Shown here: positions 40,563-52,256 of the stretch, piece after piece
How positions within the stretch are numbered: position 1 is the stretch's first letter
How the letters are laid out: each line of letters opens with the position of its first letter
Assembly: GCA_964017145.1 (NCBI GenBank)
Contig: OZ024851.1
Coordinates: 2,914,001 to 2,978,000, forward strand
Source: Agrocybe praecox
Lineage: Eukaryota > Basidiomycota > Agaricomycetes > Agaricales > Agrocybaceae
DNA length: 64,000 nucleotides
Direction: 5' to 3'
Position numbers and translations under genes: made by a program
The notes under the pieces: generated by a model
What the model was told of the DNA's origin: nothing
Database searches by the model: none
What the model saw: only the letters and a program-made list of their open reading frames with translations

Positions 40563-40661
40563 ATGAAGATCACAAAGTGCATGCATTGCTCCTACGAACG
40601 TCGTGAAAGCCGACTTCCCATTGGAAGTGATGAAATCACAACCTCGGACGAAAACCCATGA
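40563..40661 (+). CDS. Possible 32-residue upstream ORF
   Basis: ATG at 40563 encodes MKITKCMHCSYERRESRLPI..., with a CxxC pair, and stops with a TGA that overlaps the ATG of the next frame (ATGA at 40658-40661). I do not recognise it. It may be an upstream ORF of the 96-residue frame. Confidence 0.25.
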   Translation: MKITKCMHCSYERRESRLPIGSDEITTSDENP

Positions 40662-40948
40662 TCGTGAAAGGTCCTCTCATTGACCCTACCCACTTGTCGG
40701 ACAAAATATCAGACTTGGATTCGACAAGGTTCTACACTCTCCCGAAAGTTTCGTCGTCCATACTGAAGGAAATCTCGTCTTCCCAAGAAAATCTGCATGA
40801 TGGTGTGGAAGACGCCCCGTATAATAGAGATATGCCCACGCAAGGAAATAGAAAAACAACGGGAGGTCATGATTTGGTCAAGGTCGTAGAGAAATGTTCC
40901 GGGCGGCTGGTTCCTCTTTCTCGCCCGTTTGGCAAGCCAATAACTTGA
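40658..40948 (+). CDS. Hypothetical small protein (96 residues)
   Basis: An uninterrupted frame starting MIVKGPLIDPTHLSD and ending VPLSRPFGKPIT, with no recognised domain, signal peptide or membrane segment. Its start overlaps the stop of a 32-residue frame. It may be a real small gene or chance; evidence is only length and polar, protein-like composition. Confidence 0.3.
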   Translation: MIVKGPLIDPTHLSDKISDLDSTRFYTLPKVSSSILKEISSSQENLHDGVEDAPYNRDMPTQGNRKTTGGHDLVKVVEKCSGRLVPLSRPFGKPIT

Positions 40949-41397
40949 TTTCTCTCTCGAGGACAATGCCTATATTCCCAACCGGTCAACATCATCTTGT
41001 CGTATAATATGTCGTCACTCTTTGTTTATCTAAATCAACAGGGGACGCCCATTTTTTTCAAAAGATCGTCAGCGAGACGTTCTAGCGCGCGAAATATTCT
41101 GCAATGTTTCCGACATCTCAGAACACGCTGAGGTCTTAACTCAGGTAATAATGGGTTGAAAGTTGGATGTTGGCATTGTTGAGTACAAAGACCAAAGAGG
41201 GATGAGGACCTATTAGCAGGTATCCTTGTCATATCTTTGAAGATACCAAGTAAGCGGCAAAATTTATAGTACACAAGACTGGAAGGGCAGGGATAAACAG
41301 AAATAGGATTTGAAGAGTTCATTGGTTGTTCTTAAAAAAGACATAAACGGCAATGTTGCTACTGTTACTACTAATCTTTTTCTCCTCTACTAAGCGC
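40949..41397. other. Intergenic region
   Basis: About 450 bp; nothing supported beyond the 3' UTR of HsbA. Confidence 0.4.
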
Positions 41398-42101
41398 TTA
41401 GGCATAGGCAGCAATGGCGGTGGCGAAAGCAGCATCAACGCTGGCCTTGATTGACTTTGCGGTGGCAACTAAATCGGCCTATATCCGAGTAAATACAATA
41501 TAATGAGAAAGACATGGTTCAAAAAAACTTACCGGAGCCGAGCTGATCAAAGCAGCCTCAAAAGCGAAGGTGCTGGCGTTGAGGTTGGTCAAGTCCTGCT
41601 TTACGAGAGCTGGGATACCACCGATGGGGAGGCCCTGGAAGGCGGGCTTCTTGGCAACGATTGCGGAAAGTGCGTTGAGAATGGTAGGCTCAAAACCTTG
41701 GACGATGCCGAGGATGGTCTTTCCATCGGCTTCAGAGATAGGCTTAGGAGCACCCTATATCGTCCAAGATATTAGATAAATCGACCAAAGGCTGAGGCCT
41801 ACTAAAAACTCACATTGACATCAGAGGTGCCCTTGTCAATGGCAGAGCCCAAGTTTACAGCGTCGGTGTGGATGCCCTAATTCATGTTTTAATCCTGTCG
41901 ATCCTGGAAAGCAAAGAAGTGATACTGTACCAAAGCATTGACGAGAGAGCCGCCAGTGTTGGGGAAGGCGTTAATAGCGTTATCGAGGGTGGTGACCTGA
42001 CTCGAGATGCTTTGAGCATCGGCAATAACATCTGCGATGGTCGACGACAGGGCAGCAGAAACGAGGGAGACCACAACAAAGAGGGAGGATTGCAACTTCA
42101 T
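41398..42101 (-). CDS. Secreted hydrophobic surface-binding protein (HsbA-like)
   Basis: Small secreted alpha-helical protein. The signal peptide is MKLQSSLFVVVSLVSAALS; next come TIADVIADAQSISSQVTTLD, FPNTGGSLVNAL, a DAVNLGSAIDKGTSDV segment, PKPISEADGKTILGIVQGF, LPIGGIPALVKQDLTNL and a C-terminus ending DAAFATAIAAYA. This pattern of amphipathic helices matches fungal HsbA/cell-wall mannoprotein-type domains, which coat hydrophobic surfaces and help recruit esterases or cutinases. Four exons, about 180 residues. TATAAAAG lies 83 nt upstream on the same strand. Confidence 0.85.
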
Positions 42102-42183
42102 GTTTTTCGAGTGTAAACTTTGACTCTTGGAGACCGAGGAGATGAGGATAGTGACGAGTCTGAGTATACGTATACCGTACATC

Positions 42184-42191
42184 CTTTTATA
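42184..42191 (-). promoter_or_regulatory. TATA box of the HsbA-like gene
   Basis: TATAAAAG on the minus strand, 83 nt upstream of the ATG at 42101. Confidence 0.55.
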
Positions 42192-43203
42192 GTCCTCCTT
42201 CAGCACCAAGACCTCCGATTCATGTACGCATAGGGGACAACTTTGAATGCATCAGGTGAACGGGAGAGAAACCTGTGATAGATTAAAATAAATGTCCTGG
42301 GATCGGAATAAACCAGTAAAATCCAATACACTGACCTGAGTGACAGCGAGCGTCAGAATGGAAACCAAGGGAATGTCGAAAGCGTTAAACAACGTGGGCC
42401 ATAATTCGACAGAATAGAAGCTCAGGTCAGACGTCCTGATTAGATCAGATGGCTGTATTCATCAGCATGAAAAATGGTAAAGCCTTTTGATGAATATCTT
42501 ACTACCAGTTAAGAAAGTCAATTTCACTATTGCGGTCGTCAATGTGCTTATTACTTTCACAGACACAGACAACAAGATTTTGAACTTTGTTCTTGATTTT
42601 GAACCAGGCATCCACCCGCTGTTGGTATTGGGTCGGTTAAAGTTCATTTTCGCAGGCCCAAATTGCAACCGGTTGGGAACCTATGAGAGTTGTAGCTTGA
42701 GGTACATCACCTGATAGATAGTAGCATCAGAGAAGGGCCCTAATTTACCCACTTGCGAGTCGTTTTAGTTACAAATCTAAAATGATACTGAATCCGTTAC
42801 TCGACTCACATGTATCCACTATGATTCATACCACGAAAGGATGATACGAGATCGCGTACTGCGACGGAGAACAATCCTGAACAGTCGTTCATGACCCGAC
42901 TATACATTCGTGCTTTCAGTTTTCTTGTTTTTCAAACTCCCGGAAATGATGCGTAGGAATCTGTTGAGATGGTGAGGGATCCCGTTGTTCACCTGAAGTT
43001 CCCTTTCCTATCCAGAGTAATTTCAATCAGCAGTGTGTTCTGGTGCCATTGTCTGGAGAAATTAAAAAACCACATGAAACATACAATCTTCCATCCATAA
43101 AAAGCTTCTGAATATGGTATGACTAAGAACGAAAGCTTGTTTCCCGCATTCTAGCACCTTTTCTATACGCGGATCAACCTTCGTTGAATTGGAGGTGTAT
43201 TAT
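42192..43203. other. Intergenic region, no gene seen
   Basis: About 1 kb upstream of the HsbA-like gene. Short frames here look like chance, and no RNA or repeat was recognised. Confidence 0.4.
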
Positions 43204-43205
43204 TA

Positions 43206-43506
43206 CCCCACACTGCCCCACATTCATTTGAAATATAGCACCGACCTCGTCTATCTTGTATGTATTCGAGGAATGACGCCATGAATAATAATGACCGCAG
43301 GCCGTACAACGTTTTCATCTCCCACTGACGATCATGTTCCCTGAACTGTCATCAACGTGGGTGCTGAACGGCATAGAATGAAAAAGGCTCACTTTGCATT
43401 TAAACGACGGAAATATTGTGATATCTGCGATCAATTCAAAGGTTGTGCCTTTGAAATGATCAATATCTTTGAAAACGATACTAATGCAATGTGGGGCAAT
43501 GTGGGG
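43206..43506. mobile_element. TA-flanked MITE, 301 bp
   Basis: It starts CCCCACACTGCCCCACATT and ends with the inverse AATGTGGGGCAATGTGGGG, a 19-bp terminal inverted repeat with one mismatch. TA occurs on both sides (43204-43205 and 43507-43508), as expected for Tc1/mariner-type insertion. The interior has no convincing coding frame. Confidence 0.65.
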
Positions 43507-43769
43507 TACATGAGTATCGACCACTTCAGGTTTGAAAGCCATACGGTACTCACTTGAAAAACATAATAAAGATGTGTCCTATGTCCCTGTGATTGAACCA
43601 TGCATGCATGTGAATAGGTTGATTGACAGATATGAGCCCAAGTAAGCCTAAAATTGGAGGACTGCACCGGAAGGCTGAAGCGCAGCCAGAACATATGTTG
43701 GATAATGAAGCATAAGTATATCATTCTATATTCAAAATTAGTATACAAGCTCTTATTTTTAACGTTTCT

Positions 43770-45981
43770 TTATTGGTTGTGAGTTGTGTTCTCTTCTTCT
43801 TGACTTGTAGACGTAGAAAGAGGCTTCTCTTTAATGAAGAGGGAGGATGTGAACGCGCATACAGCCATAACCACAGAGAACCAGAAGGTATTGTGAATGG
43901 CGTCCTCGTAAGATCCGATGACTATAGCTCGAGTGGCTGGATCGAGCTCGTTCAGATAATTTAGAGACTCGCGAACCTTCCTGATGATCTATTGAAAGTT
44001 TTGTGCGGATATAAGCTTGGGAACAGTTTCACATATTGCAAGCGCGCGCCAGCGTACCTCTTCGATGTTATCACCTGAAAGCTTCTTGTGCAAAGAGGAC
44101 CTTAACGTGGTTTGAACAAGAGTGCTTCCAATAGATAATCCGACGACAGAACCAAGGGAACGGAAGAGGTACGAGACTATTTTAAGTCGAACAATCAGCT
44201 GCAGAAAGAGACCTCAAAAGCAGAGTAATGAAAGTCCAAGCCCCACCTGCTGTGGCAATCGCCTGGTCTGCCTGACCCGCATTTGCAATCAGAGAGATCA
44301 AACTCGTAGTAATGAGACCGCCTGTGAGAAGGTGTTAGATGTCAATGTCGAAAAAAGGGGTTCCGAGAGTCGTACCATTTCCTATGGATGAAATCACAAG
44401 CCCTGAAGAAGAACACGAATGAGCATTAAGTCGAGTTAAATATGATTTATTCACCAATAGCAACACCTATTGTGCATGCTATAAGAACCCCAGATGACAG
44501 AGTTACAGCAATCGTGCCAATGAGAAGGCCAAGCGCTCCGAGTACAGTTATGCGATAAAATTTCCCAGTCGCCTGAATAATAAGACCTCCAGAGAGCGAG
44601 CCCGTCAGGCCTCCAATGACAGCAATGATAAGCCACAGCCCCGCTTCCGATGCCGATTTTCCTTGAACAGCTTGGAAATAAAGCGCGACGTGGAATAATT
44701 GAGTGAAGGCTCCTGCAATTGCGAAGAAATTGACCAAATAACTTGCAATAAGTGACCTGTTGACGATAATCCTTTTGGGCGCGAAAGGCTCAGCTGCAAA
44801 TTTCATCTCTATGAACGAAAATAGAACAGCAAACACCGCAAAGCCAATGAAGGAGCCTATAGTGTAACGATCGTTCCAAGATATATTACCACCTCGATCC
44901 AGGCCGAAGAGCAGGAAGAATACTGTGAGAATAAGGGTCATTGCTCCCCCGTAGTCAACACGTTTGAGTTTGGTCTTAAAATCGCCTGTTTCTCTCTTAG
45001 GTAAATGAAGCGAAAGAGAAACAGCAACGATCGCGACAACTGTTATAGGGACCTGTATGAGGAATGACCTGCCAGAATCATCGATTCAGTCACAGTTGTA
45101 CCATTCACGAGTGAAACAAATACAGACCATCGCCAACCAATTGTATCAGCAAGATATCCGCCCAGAGATGCGCCTACGCTATTACCAGTGGCAAAAACGA
45201 TGTTTAACACTCCTGAATACCAAAATAGTTTTATAGTCAGATAATCGGCTGGGAGGGACTTAACAATCATAACACCTTGCCATGTACCCCTTTCACGCAA
45301 TGGTACAACGTCCGACATGATGATGCTAACGACACTGCATAAAATAGCTCAATACTGATATCAAATACACCGGTTTAAAGACGTACGTTTGCATGCCGCC
45401 GCCTCCTATGCCGGCAATTGCCCTGCTAACAACGAGCTGGGTCATATTCTGCGAAAGACCGCATAAAAAGCAGCCAACCGCGAATACAACATAGGCGAAC
45501 AGTAGGCAATTTTTTCGTCCAAATATGTCACTTAATTTGCCATATAGAGGTCTTGCAACGACTAGGTGAGTGCCTTTGTAAAATTTCTTTACTGAGCTGA
45601 AGACCTACTGGACGCTGGTGATGGTGAGAAGATAAGACGTGGCGATCCAACTGGTATTTTGCAACTGCTTTAAGTCGCTCCCTATAGAGGCGTAGGCTGC
45701 AGGAACTCGTTTAAGAACCTCTATCATGCGACGAACATCGAGCACCACGCACAAGAAACAACGATGGTTTGGTCCATTGCCCCAAGAAAAATGCCAACGG
45801 CCATGGGAATCACCTACACAATCATATTGAGCTTTCTGAACAACCCTGTAACATAATGAATCCCGCTACTCACAAAAGTTAAATGCGACTTTTTGCGAGG
45901 GACTTGGGGTTCTCCTGCATCGGGACTTGCGTATTCCTGTACCGGGGCATCACCAAGGAGGGGCGACGTCTCGTCCGCCAT
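43770..45981 (-). CDS. MFS drug:H+ antiporter, DHA2-type
   Basis: A multi-pass plasma-membrane or vacuolar exporter. The cytosolic N-terminus MADETSPLLGDAPVQEY leads into VIPMAVGIFLGAMDQTIVV (TM1 motif). The signature loop PLYGKLSDIFGRKNCLLFA (MFS motif A) follows, then SRAIAGIGGGGMQT and ATGNSVGASLGGYLADTIGW (motif C-like). Later segments include NDRYTIGSFIGFAVFAVLF and a cluster ending IGTIAVTLSSGVLIACTIG. The C-terminus is acidic/polar (SQEEENTTHNQ). About 10 exons. A 56-nt intron near 45675-45735 carries stops; removing it gives VVSSYASIGSDLKQLQNTSW, as in the family. Substrate unknown. Confidence 0.85.
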
Positions 45982-46774
45982 GTCGCGTCGAGTTGAGAGA
46001 AAAGTTACTGTTCGGCATAATATAACTGCACACGAAAATCAAATCACGGCAGCGTTTACCGAGCAATTTACCTAATACGTAAGTATGGACCGAAAGATAA
46101 GATAAGGATTCAAAGATTCATAACCTACTTGAGATTCAGTAATCTAAAAATAAGGAATCGTATGTCGATGGTTCCCCTTCGGAATTAGATAGGTAAGCGA
46201 TCCCGGGGTTATGATGAAACACGAGTAATATATCGACTTATCGGCCAACTTGAGCGCTTGTTCCGAAGTCAAGTAGATCCTTCGATGCTGACAGTCCATA
46301 AAGTGCAGTCCTCGTCAAACCATCCTGTTCCATGATGAGTGATGTCACTACACCTCCCATGTCTAGGAGGAGAGTAAAGTTCGTGTTATTTAAGGAGTCA
46401 TTTCAACGGGCATTGCTCTTTGTCATATCAGGTCAATATCAGTTCAATATGAGAAAAATCAGAAAAAAATGATAAGCCTCATGGTCATATCTAGTACTAG
46501 GATCCGGTCCACATTCTTGAATGTAATCTAATTATTTTATCGTACAACTTCAATATAGATACTGGCGTCGAGATACAGTAAATGGACCTAACAAGCGCTT
46601 GCCACACCTTCATGTGAAAATGTCAAAACGGTGTTATATAGGCTTTCTGAAGTCACCGAAGAAGAAATTGTGAATTGAAACTTCTACATTAACAAATTTG
46701 AAGTAGACTCTAATGATACAGTATGAAATCACAAAATACACGTTTTTACAACAAATGATATACTCCATCGCAGT
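45982..46774. other. Intergenic region
   Basis: About 790 bp upstream of the transporter; no gene supported. Confidence 0.4.
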
Positions 46775-48650
46775 CTACAAAACGACAAATGGAACGACTG
46801 GAGTGAGGTCATCTTCATCTTCATACCGTTCTACCGCAATTTTGCTCAAGCGACTTTTGGCTTTCATCGCCCGTAATTTCCCCATTTCGATGTCAGTCAG
46901 TTTCCCAGGACTGACAAAACTCCCATCAGCAGTACGATTAGTGAGGAATTTCCGAGAGTCAAGGTGTTGTCTTCCAGATGTTGCCTCCATATCGCGGCTG
47001 ACCTCGCGCACGTTGAGGACTACCCGGTTGCATAGGACACAGGACATCGCTATAGTAAAACCAATGGGTACTTCAAGCAGGTTTGTCTTAACAACAAAGT
47101 AAGCATAAGAAAGGTCAGCCGATATCAAGGATGAACATACTGGGCCCAACATCCAAACCATCAGGCAAGTCAAATAAGTCGCGAAAATCCTGAAAATTCT
47201 TTGAGAATGGGTGTTTCATGAGAGTAGGTCTGAACACTTACACAAAGAAATAAAACAGAGAATCACGTATGAGGACACCTACAAGCTGTCGGCCACTATG
47301 AAAAAGGGATCCATTGGATTTAAAAGTCTGAAACCCTCTGATCAAGGCCAGCGAGCATAGCAGACTTTCGAACGAAAGCATAGGGATCCAAAACGCATAG
47401 AAATGTTTAGGGACTCCAGATGGCACACAAAACTTCCCACCCGGAATAATTAACGCTGAGGCTGTATAAAAAAATCCTCCTGTTAGAATTCCGGTAAACG
47501 TTGGCCTACAGCCTACAACGCACCTGTGAGAGTAGCCAAGGCGTTTCCCATGATCCATGCAGAGGTAGCCAATGCAGCAACATAGCAGGTAATCATCAAC
47601 GCGAGGATTTTTTTGTTGAGAGAATAAAGGGCATATAAGCGGATTTGCAAGATGCCTGTGCCGATTGTCCTGTACCGTGAGAACGGTCGTTTACATAGAT
47701 CGGCAAATACTCACCTTCTGCAAGCATACAAGCAATCAAACCAGTCCATCCTTGCCATTGAAAGAAACGGGTACCTGATATATGGTAAGCTGGAGCTGTA
47801 CACGGAGAGAGAAAGGACAAAAAACAAGTTTGTTTGTAACTCACAACTACGAAGAAGGAAGGTCGTGTATTATTATGAATGAATGAGAATAATGGAACGA
47901 ATCTTCACATACAACTAATATCAAGTTCGGTTAGTATAAAGGCCAGGAAATATGGAAGATACTCTCGGCAAAGAAACTCACAGAATTAGTGAGAACCGAA
48001 GAAAAGAACGCTTCGAATTACGAAAATGAGAAAAACCACCACAGTAGAAAACACAGAGAATCACCATAGTTATTGAATCTAAACAGAACCCGATTAGAAC
48101 AATTGGAGTCTTCTAGGATTAACGCAGCTTCAACAACTCACACAACGGCGCTCAATGAATAATACCGATTCTGAGAGTTTTAAAACAAGCATCAGCTAAC
48201 GGTACTTGTGGGCGACCAGAGAACAACTTACAAGTAAAAATAGGACTTTTCCCATTGACCACGAGCTTTTCTGAATGACCTGTCAGCTTAACACCTAGAT
48301 GACAGGGAGCGCCTCCACGACTTCTCCGGCCCTTACGTACCCAAATAAGATTTATCTACGCGTCAACAGATTAGGAGAGAGAAATTTTATGATGGAAAAC
48401 AGTACGCACCTCCTCATCTAATGTGATCACTACCAGGCGAACCGCGAAGTGAGCGTGCTTGAGTGGGTGGTGTATGTGGGATATCGCAACGTACAGTGAT
48501 CGAATATAATAATGCTACTAGAGGCCACTGGTAAGACCAATTTTCAGTATGTGTCAGGTAAACAGTAGGCCACAACGCACATTGAGAATACCGTGTTATT
48601 TGTATATCTCGGAGTCCAACAAGGAGAGCCTGTAGGATTGCCTCTGCCAT
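46775..48650 (-). CDS. DUF6533-type seven-helix membrane protein
   Basis: Basidiomycete-specific integral membrane protein of unknown function. It starts MAEAILQALLVGLRDIQITR (ATG 48648-48650). Very short exons then rebuild the DUF6533 head: LASSSIIIFDHLITLDEEIN, LIWKSSWSMGKVLFLLNRYY, SLSAV. Downstream are FQWQGWTGLIACMLAE, LQIRLYALYSLNKKILALMI, FCVPSGVPKHFYAFWIPMLS, SLFHSGRQLVGVLIRDSLFY and a last helix SLLEVPIGFTIAMSCVL. A cytosolic Lys/Arg-rich tail ends EDEDDLTPVVPFVVL. Roughly ten exons; those between 47850 and 48150 are not resolved. Similar proteins are numerous in mushrooms and have been likened to receptors, without proof. Confidence 0.75.
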
Positions 48651-50064
48651 GCCAATCACTACGGTTCAACTTGGAAGAGGAAGGGCAGGGGAACACTCTA
48701 TGTGCTAGAGAGGATGGTCAAATACGAGGAGTGGTTGACATCAAGAAGTAACCCGTAGCATTCGAGAAAATGATTGTCTGAATATATATAAACATCGGAC
48801 ACGATATGGCGGCGGCCAATGAGGATATATTTAGGTAAACCGAGGTAGAGATCTGTGGGGTGAAGCAAACAAAAGTTACACACCGGCATATCGAATTTGG
48901 CAGAACTAAAAACCTCCACTTACGGTAAGATTGCGGCGCAGCAGCGGCTATCTACATAGTGCTGTGAGACCTTTCAAAGCTGTCCAAATCTAGTGAAAAA
49001 TACCCACAGACGAAGGCCCAACGATTCTAAGAATACAACGAAAAGGATTCAACGGGTGCTAGAAACGCACGATTGACTATTTTTCCACTTACAGCCTGCG
49101 TGCAAACCATAGGAACCACTGTAAACCGTAGTCCAAGCCATATTCTTTGATGACAACGCCTCCCAAATGAGAAAATAAGTCCACTTTGAATCCACCACAA
49201 GTATTTATTTTGGGCCTTGGCGATCAGCACGCCCCAGACCCCAAAGCAACTGACATGCGGTTAAAATATGTTAGCCCGACAAAAAAAAAAGTACTTTAGT
49301 ACTTTGGAGAAACTCACTCAGATATTTATTGATCAAAACTTCGTGAGCAGTGGAGCAGGCGCTAGTTACTGTGAGAGCTGGTTGATTCGTCACGGAGACT
49401 TTACTCTTCACCGATCTTCCTGGGAAATCATCACTCAACCGCAAATATCTTGAATCATTGTTGGATTCAGTTTTCTTACCTGAAAAGGTACAAATAACGC
49501 AAATACTCACAGCCAAGGGATGCACAGGAAGAACCGTCTGTAGATATATTCAATAGACGGTTGAGCAGCGATTTAGGTGACTTAGCGAGGTAGAGTTAAG
49601 AGCCAAGAGCATCAGTCACCACTAAGATCTAGCAAAGTCACATCCGACCAAATTAGGGTTACCTAACCCCGGTCTGGAGACTGGAAGGGTATATACTCAG
49701 TAAGTATTAATGAAGTTAATAAGCGACGTAGAGTACGACGAAATCAAGCAATAAAATGCATATGCTCCGCTTAAAGCAAGTCATTATATCACATTTAATG
49801 TGAGGAGTATCTATACAGTGATTCAATCATCAGACTATAGGAGTAATAAGAAAGAGAGGCAGCTAAGTACTGTTACAAATAATATCTATGAAAACCAGCA
49901 GGTACTGGTTTTCCGAAATTAACAGCCATCTGCTTTATACCATAGGAGGTACTGGGCAGCATGTCTAGTCTCCGAGATAGACTACTAGCAAAAGGAGACA
50001 ATCAGAGAAAGCGAATTTAAAGGATGGGTATGTTGGATATAATAAAAGAGAGTGGGTGAGATGT
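48651..50064. other. Intergenic region of about 1.4 kb
   Basis: No conserved frame could be assembled. A few hydrophobic minus-strand stretches (for example around 48740-48900 and 49030-49220) could be remnants of another membrane-protein gene, but I cannot support one. Confidence 0.35.
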
Positions 50065-51900
50065 CTATGCTTTTTCGTTTTCATTTTCGTTCTCGTTGTC
50101 CTCCGCGCTGGTATTGGAATGCTTTTCAATGTCGCTGGTCCTCGTAGCGTCGGTGCTGTGGCCGATTTCTTGTTCGAGGCCGACGTAGTCGTATGCGAAC
50201 TCGCCCATCTCTGCATCGTCAATACCCAAGATCTCTGCTTCTTCCGTAGTGCGGAGACGCAGACCAGGAATGAAGTGCATAATCCAGAGGATGATAGTCT
50301 ATAGCCGGGTTTTATTATTATTAGAACATAGATCAACGTGAAGTGGAAGATAGTGCTTACGGTAAGGACGAAAGAATATGCGAATCCTGCAACGGAGTCT
50401 GCGAGTTGGTAGCCCAACTGGATATAATGATGGTCAATCCAACCACCAGCAACCACGGTAATTCCATCGAAGCCAGCAACGCTCTTTTGTGCGAAGAGAG
50501 CAGTCAAGAGATTGCCAACAATTCCTCCAATACCGTGGGTAGCGAAGATCTATACCAACAATCAGATAAATGGTGTTTTGACGCAAAATGAGAAATACGG
50601 ACATCAAGAGCATCATCGTAGCCAAGCAAAAATTTGAGTTGTGTGGCAAAATTGCACGCAGTTCCACCAAGGACACCGAAGGCCACAGCAGCAGGTGTGC
50701 CCACGAAACCCGAGGCAGGTGTAATGGCAACGAGACCAGAAATAGCACCAGAGCAGAAACCAACGGCGGACCATTTCTTTTCAATGCGGTAATCCTATTT
50801 TGAAAAAGATCGAATTAGTAAAGACAACAAGGAAGATTTAAAACTAGTAACTTACCCAGAGCATCCATGTAATAGCACCAACGGAAGCGGCGACGTTAGT
50901 TACAATGCAGGCTTGGACAGCACGCAAGTTGGCAGAGAGAGCAGAGCCTCCGTTGAAGCCAAACCAACCGAACCACAGGAACACTGTACCGAGGACAACG
51001 TAAGTCGTGTTATGAGGCTTGTACGCAAGGCGTTCAGTTCCGTATCCACGACGTTTGCCGAGATAAATAGAGATTGCGAGAGCTGCTGTTCCAGAGCTGA
51101 TGTGGACAGGAGTTCCTCCAGCGAAGTCGTAACCACCGAGAACGAAAGACCAGCCGTTGGAATTCCATGTCCAGCAGGCGAGAGGGTCGTAGACAATAGT
51201 CGTCCAGACAAAGATAAATACGAGGAGAGGACCAAGGCGACCACGCTCAGCGATAGCTCCAACAGCCAGTGAGGCGCTGTTGTGATATCGTGGTTGAGAT
51301 CAAGATATATGTCTAAGATAAAATTTTGCTCACGTTATAATGGCGAACATGCATTGGTAGACGCAGAAGAGAAGGGCAGGTATCCGCGGACTACCGATTG
51401 AGGGTTGCTCAAGAACACCTTTGAGGCCAAAGTATTCTAAAGCAGACTATTATTACACTTAACCGTTTGCAAAAACAAAGCACACTCACTGAGGTCTCCA
51501 ATGTAAGCATTACCGGTTTCACTGAAAGCCAAAGAGTAACCCCAGAAAAACCACTAGAAATTGGATATAAGAACTGGAACCTAAAACTTTGAAGATTAAA
51601 TTTGAAAACACACCTGGAAAGAAACGACAGCAATCGATGCCAATGACGTATATATCATAGACAGCGCGTTCTTCCTTCGGAGAAGACCTGAATAGAAGAG
51701 ACCAACACCGGGAACCATAATCCATACAAGAGCCATAGATGCAATGATGAACCCCATGTCCCCCAAGTTGTACACAATCTCTGCACCGTCAGCATCGTAC
51801 GCAATGAGCTCGCCGGCTTCAAGGCAAAAGGATTTGAGAACTGAACACACGAAACGCGAAGGAACATTTACTCACAGCTACCATACGTGACGTTAACCAT
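50065..51900 (-). CDS. AMT/MEP-family ammonium transporter
   Basis: Plasma-membrane ammonium transporter with about 11 helices. It starts MVNVTYGS (ATG 51898-51900), then DGAEIVYNLGDMGFIIA, LVWIMVPGVGLFYSGLL RRKNA and WFFWGYSLAFSETGNAYIG. The family signature is YDFAGGTPVHISSGTAALA with the first pore His, and the second pore His is in FATHGIGGIVGN. Further motifs are VWTTIVYDPLACWTWN and DYRIEKKWSAVGFCSGAISG. The cytosolic C-terminus has LRTTEEAEILGIDDAEMGEF, the conserved autoregulatory segment, and a Glu/Asn repeat tail (ENENENEKA). Seven or so exons. GATA motifs upstream suggest nitrogen-catabolite control. Confidence 0.94.
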
Positions 51901-52241
51901 AGCAACAATAGGTTTGCGTTCACTGCGTCCAGAAAAATGACCCCTTCCTCAAGTGAATTGAGTTGGGGAAGGAAATAAGGGTGGTCTTGTTCGCGGAGGG
52001 AGATGTAGGGAAATCAAAACAGTGGAACTAAACCATACGGTCTATATACTCCATCTATCTCGGCCAAATCATGACAGCCGAATCCAGTTTCGTCTCCGAA
52101 TGGTTTCCTATCCAACAACAGGGGATCCGAGGGTCCAAGCATGGAGAAGGATGGAGAAAGGGACCGTGACAATTTACAAAACATTCCAACCATCATTATC
52201 GTCCAATCACGACACGGCGCTATGGACTTGCGGGCAGTCCG

Positions 52242-52256
52242 TTATCTAGTTATCTC
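52242..52256. promoter_or_regulatory. Paired GATA motifs upstream of the ammonium transporter
   Basis: TTATCTAGTTATCTC contains two TATC/GATA cores in the same orientation, nine bases apart, about 350 bp upstream of the start codon. Fungal GATA factors of the AreA/Nit2 type bind such pairs in ammonium-permease promoters; function here is inferred. Confidence 0.4.

Noticed and set aside
45675..45735. Premature stop in the MFS transporter near TM1
   Set aside because: Explained by a 56-nt intron from GTGCGT to CTGCAG; removal gives the normal VVSSYASIGSDL sequence.
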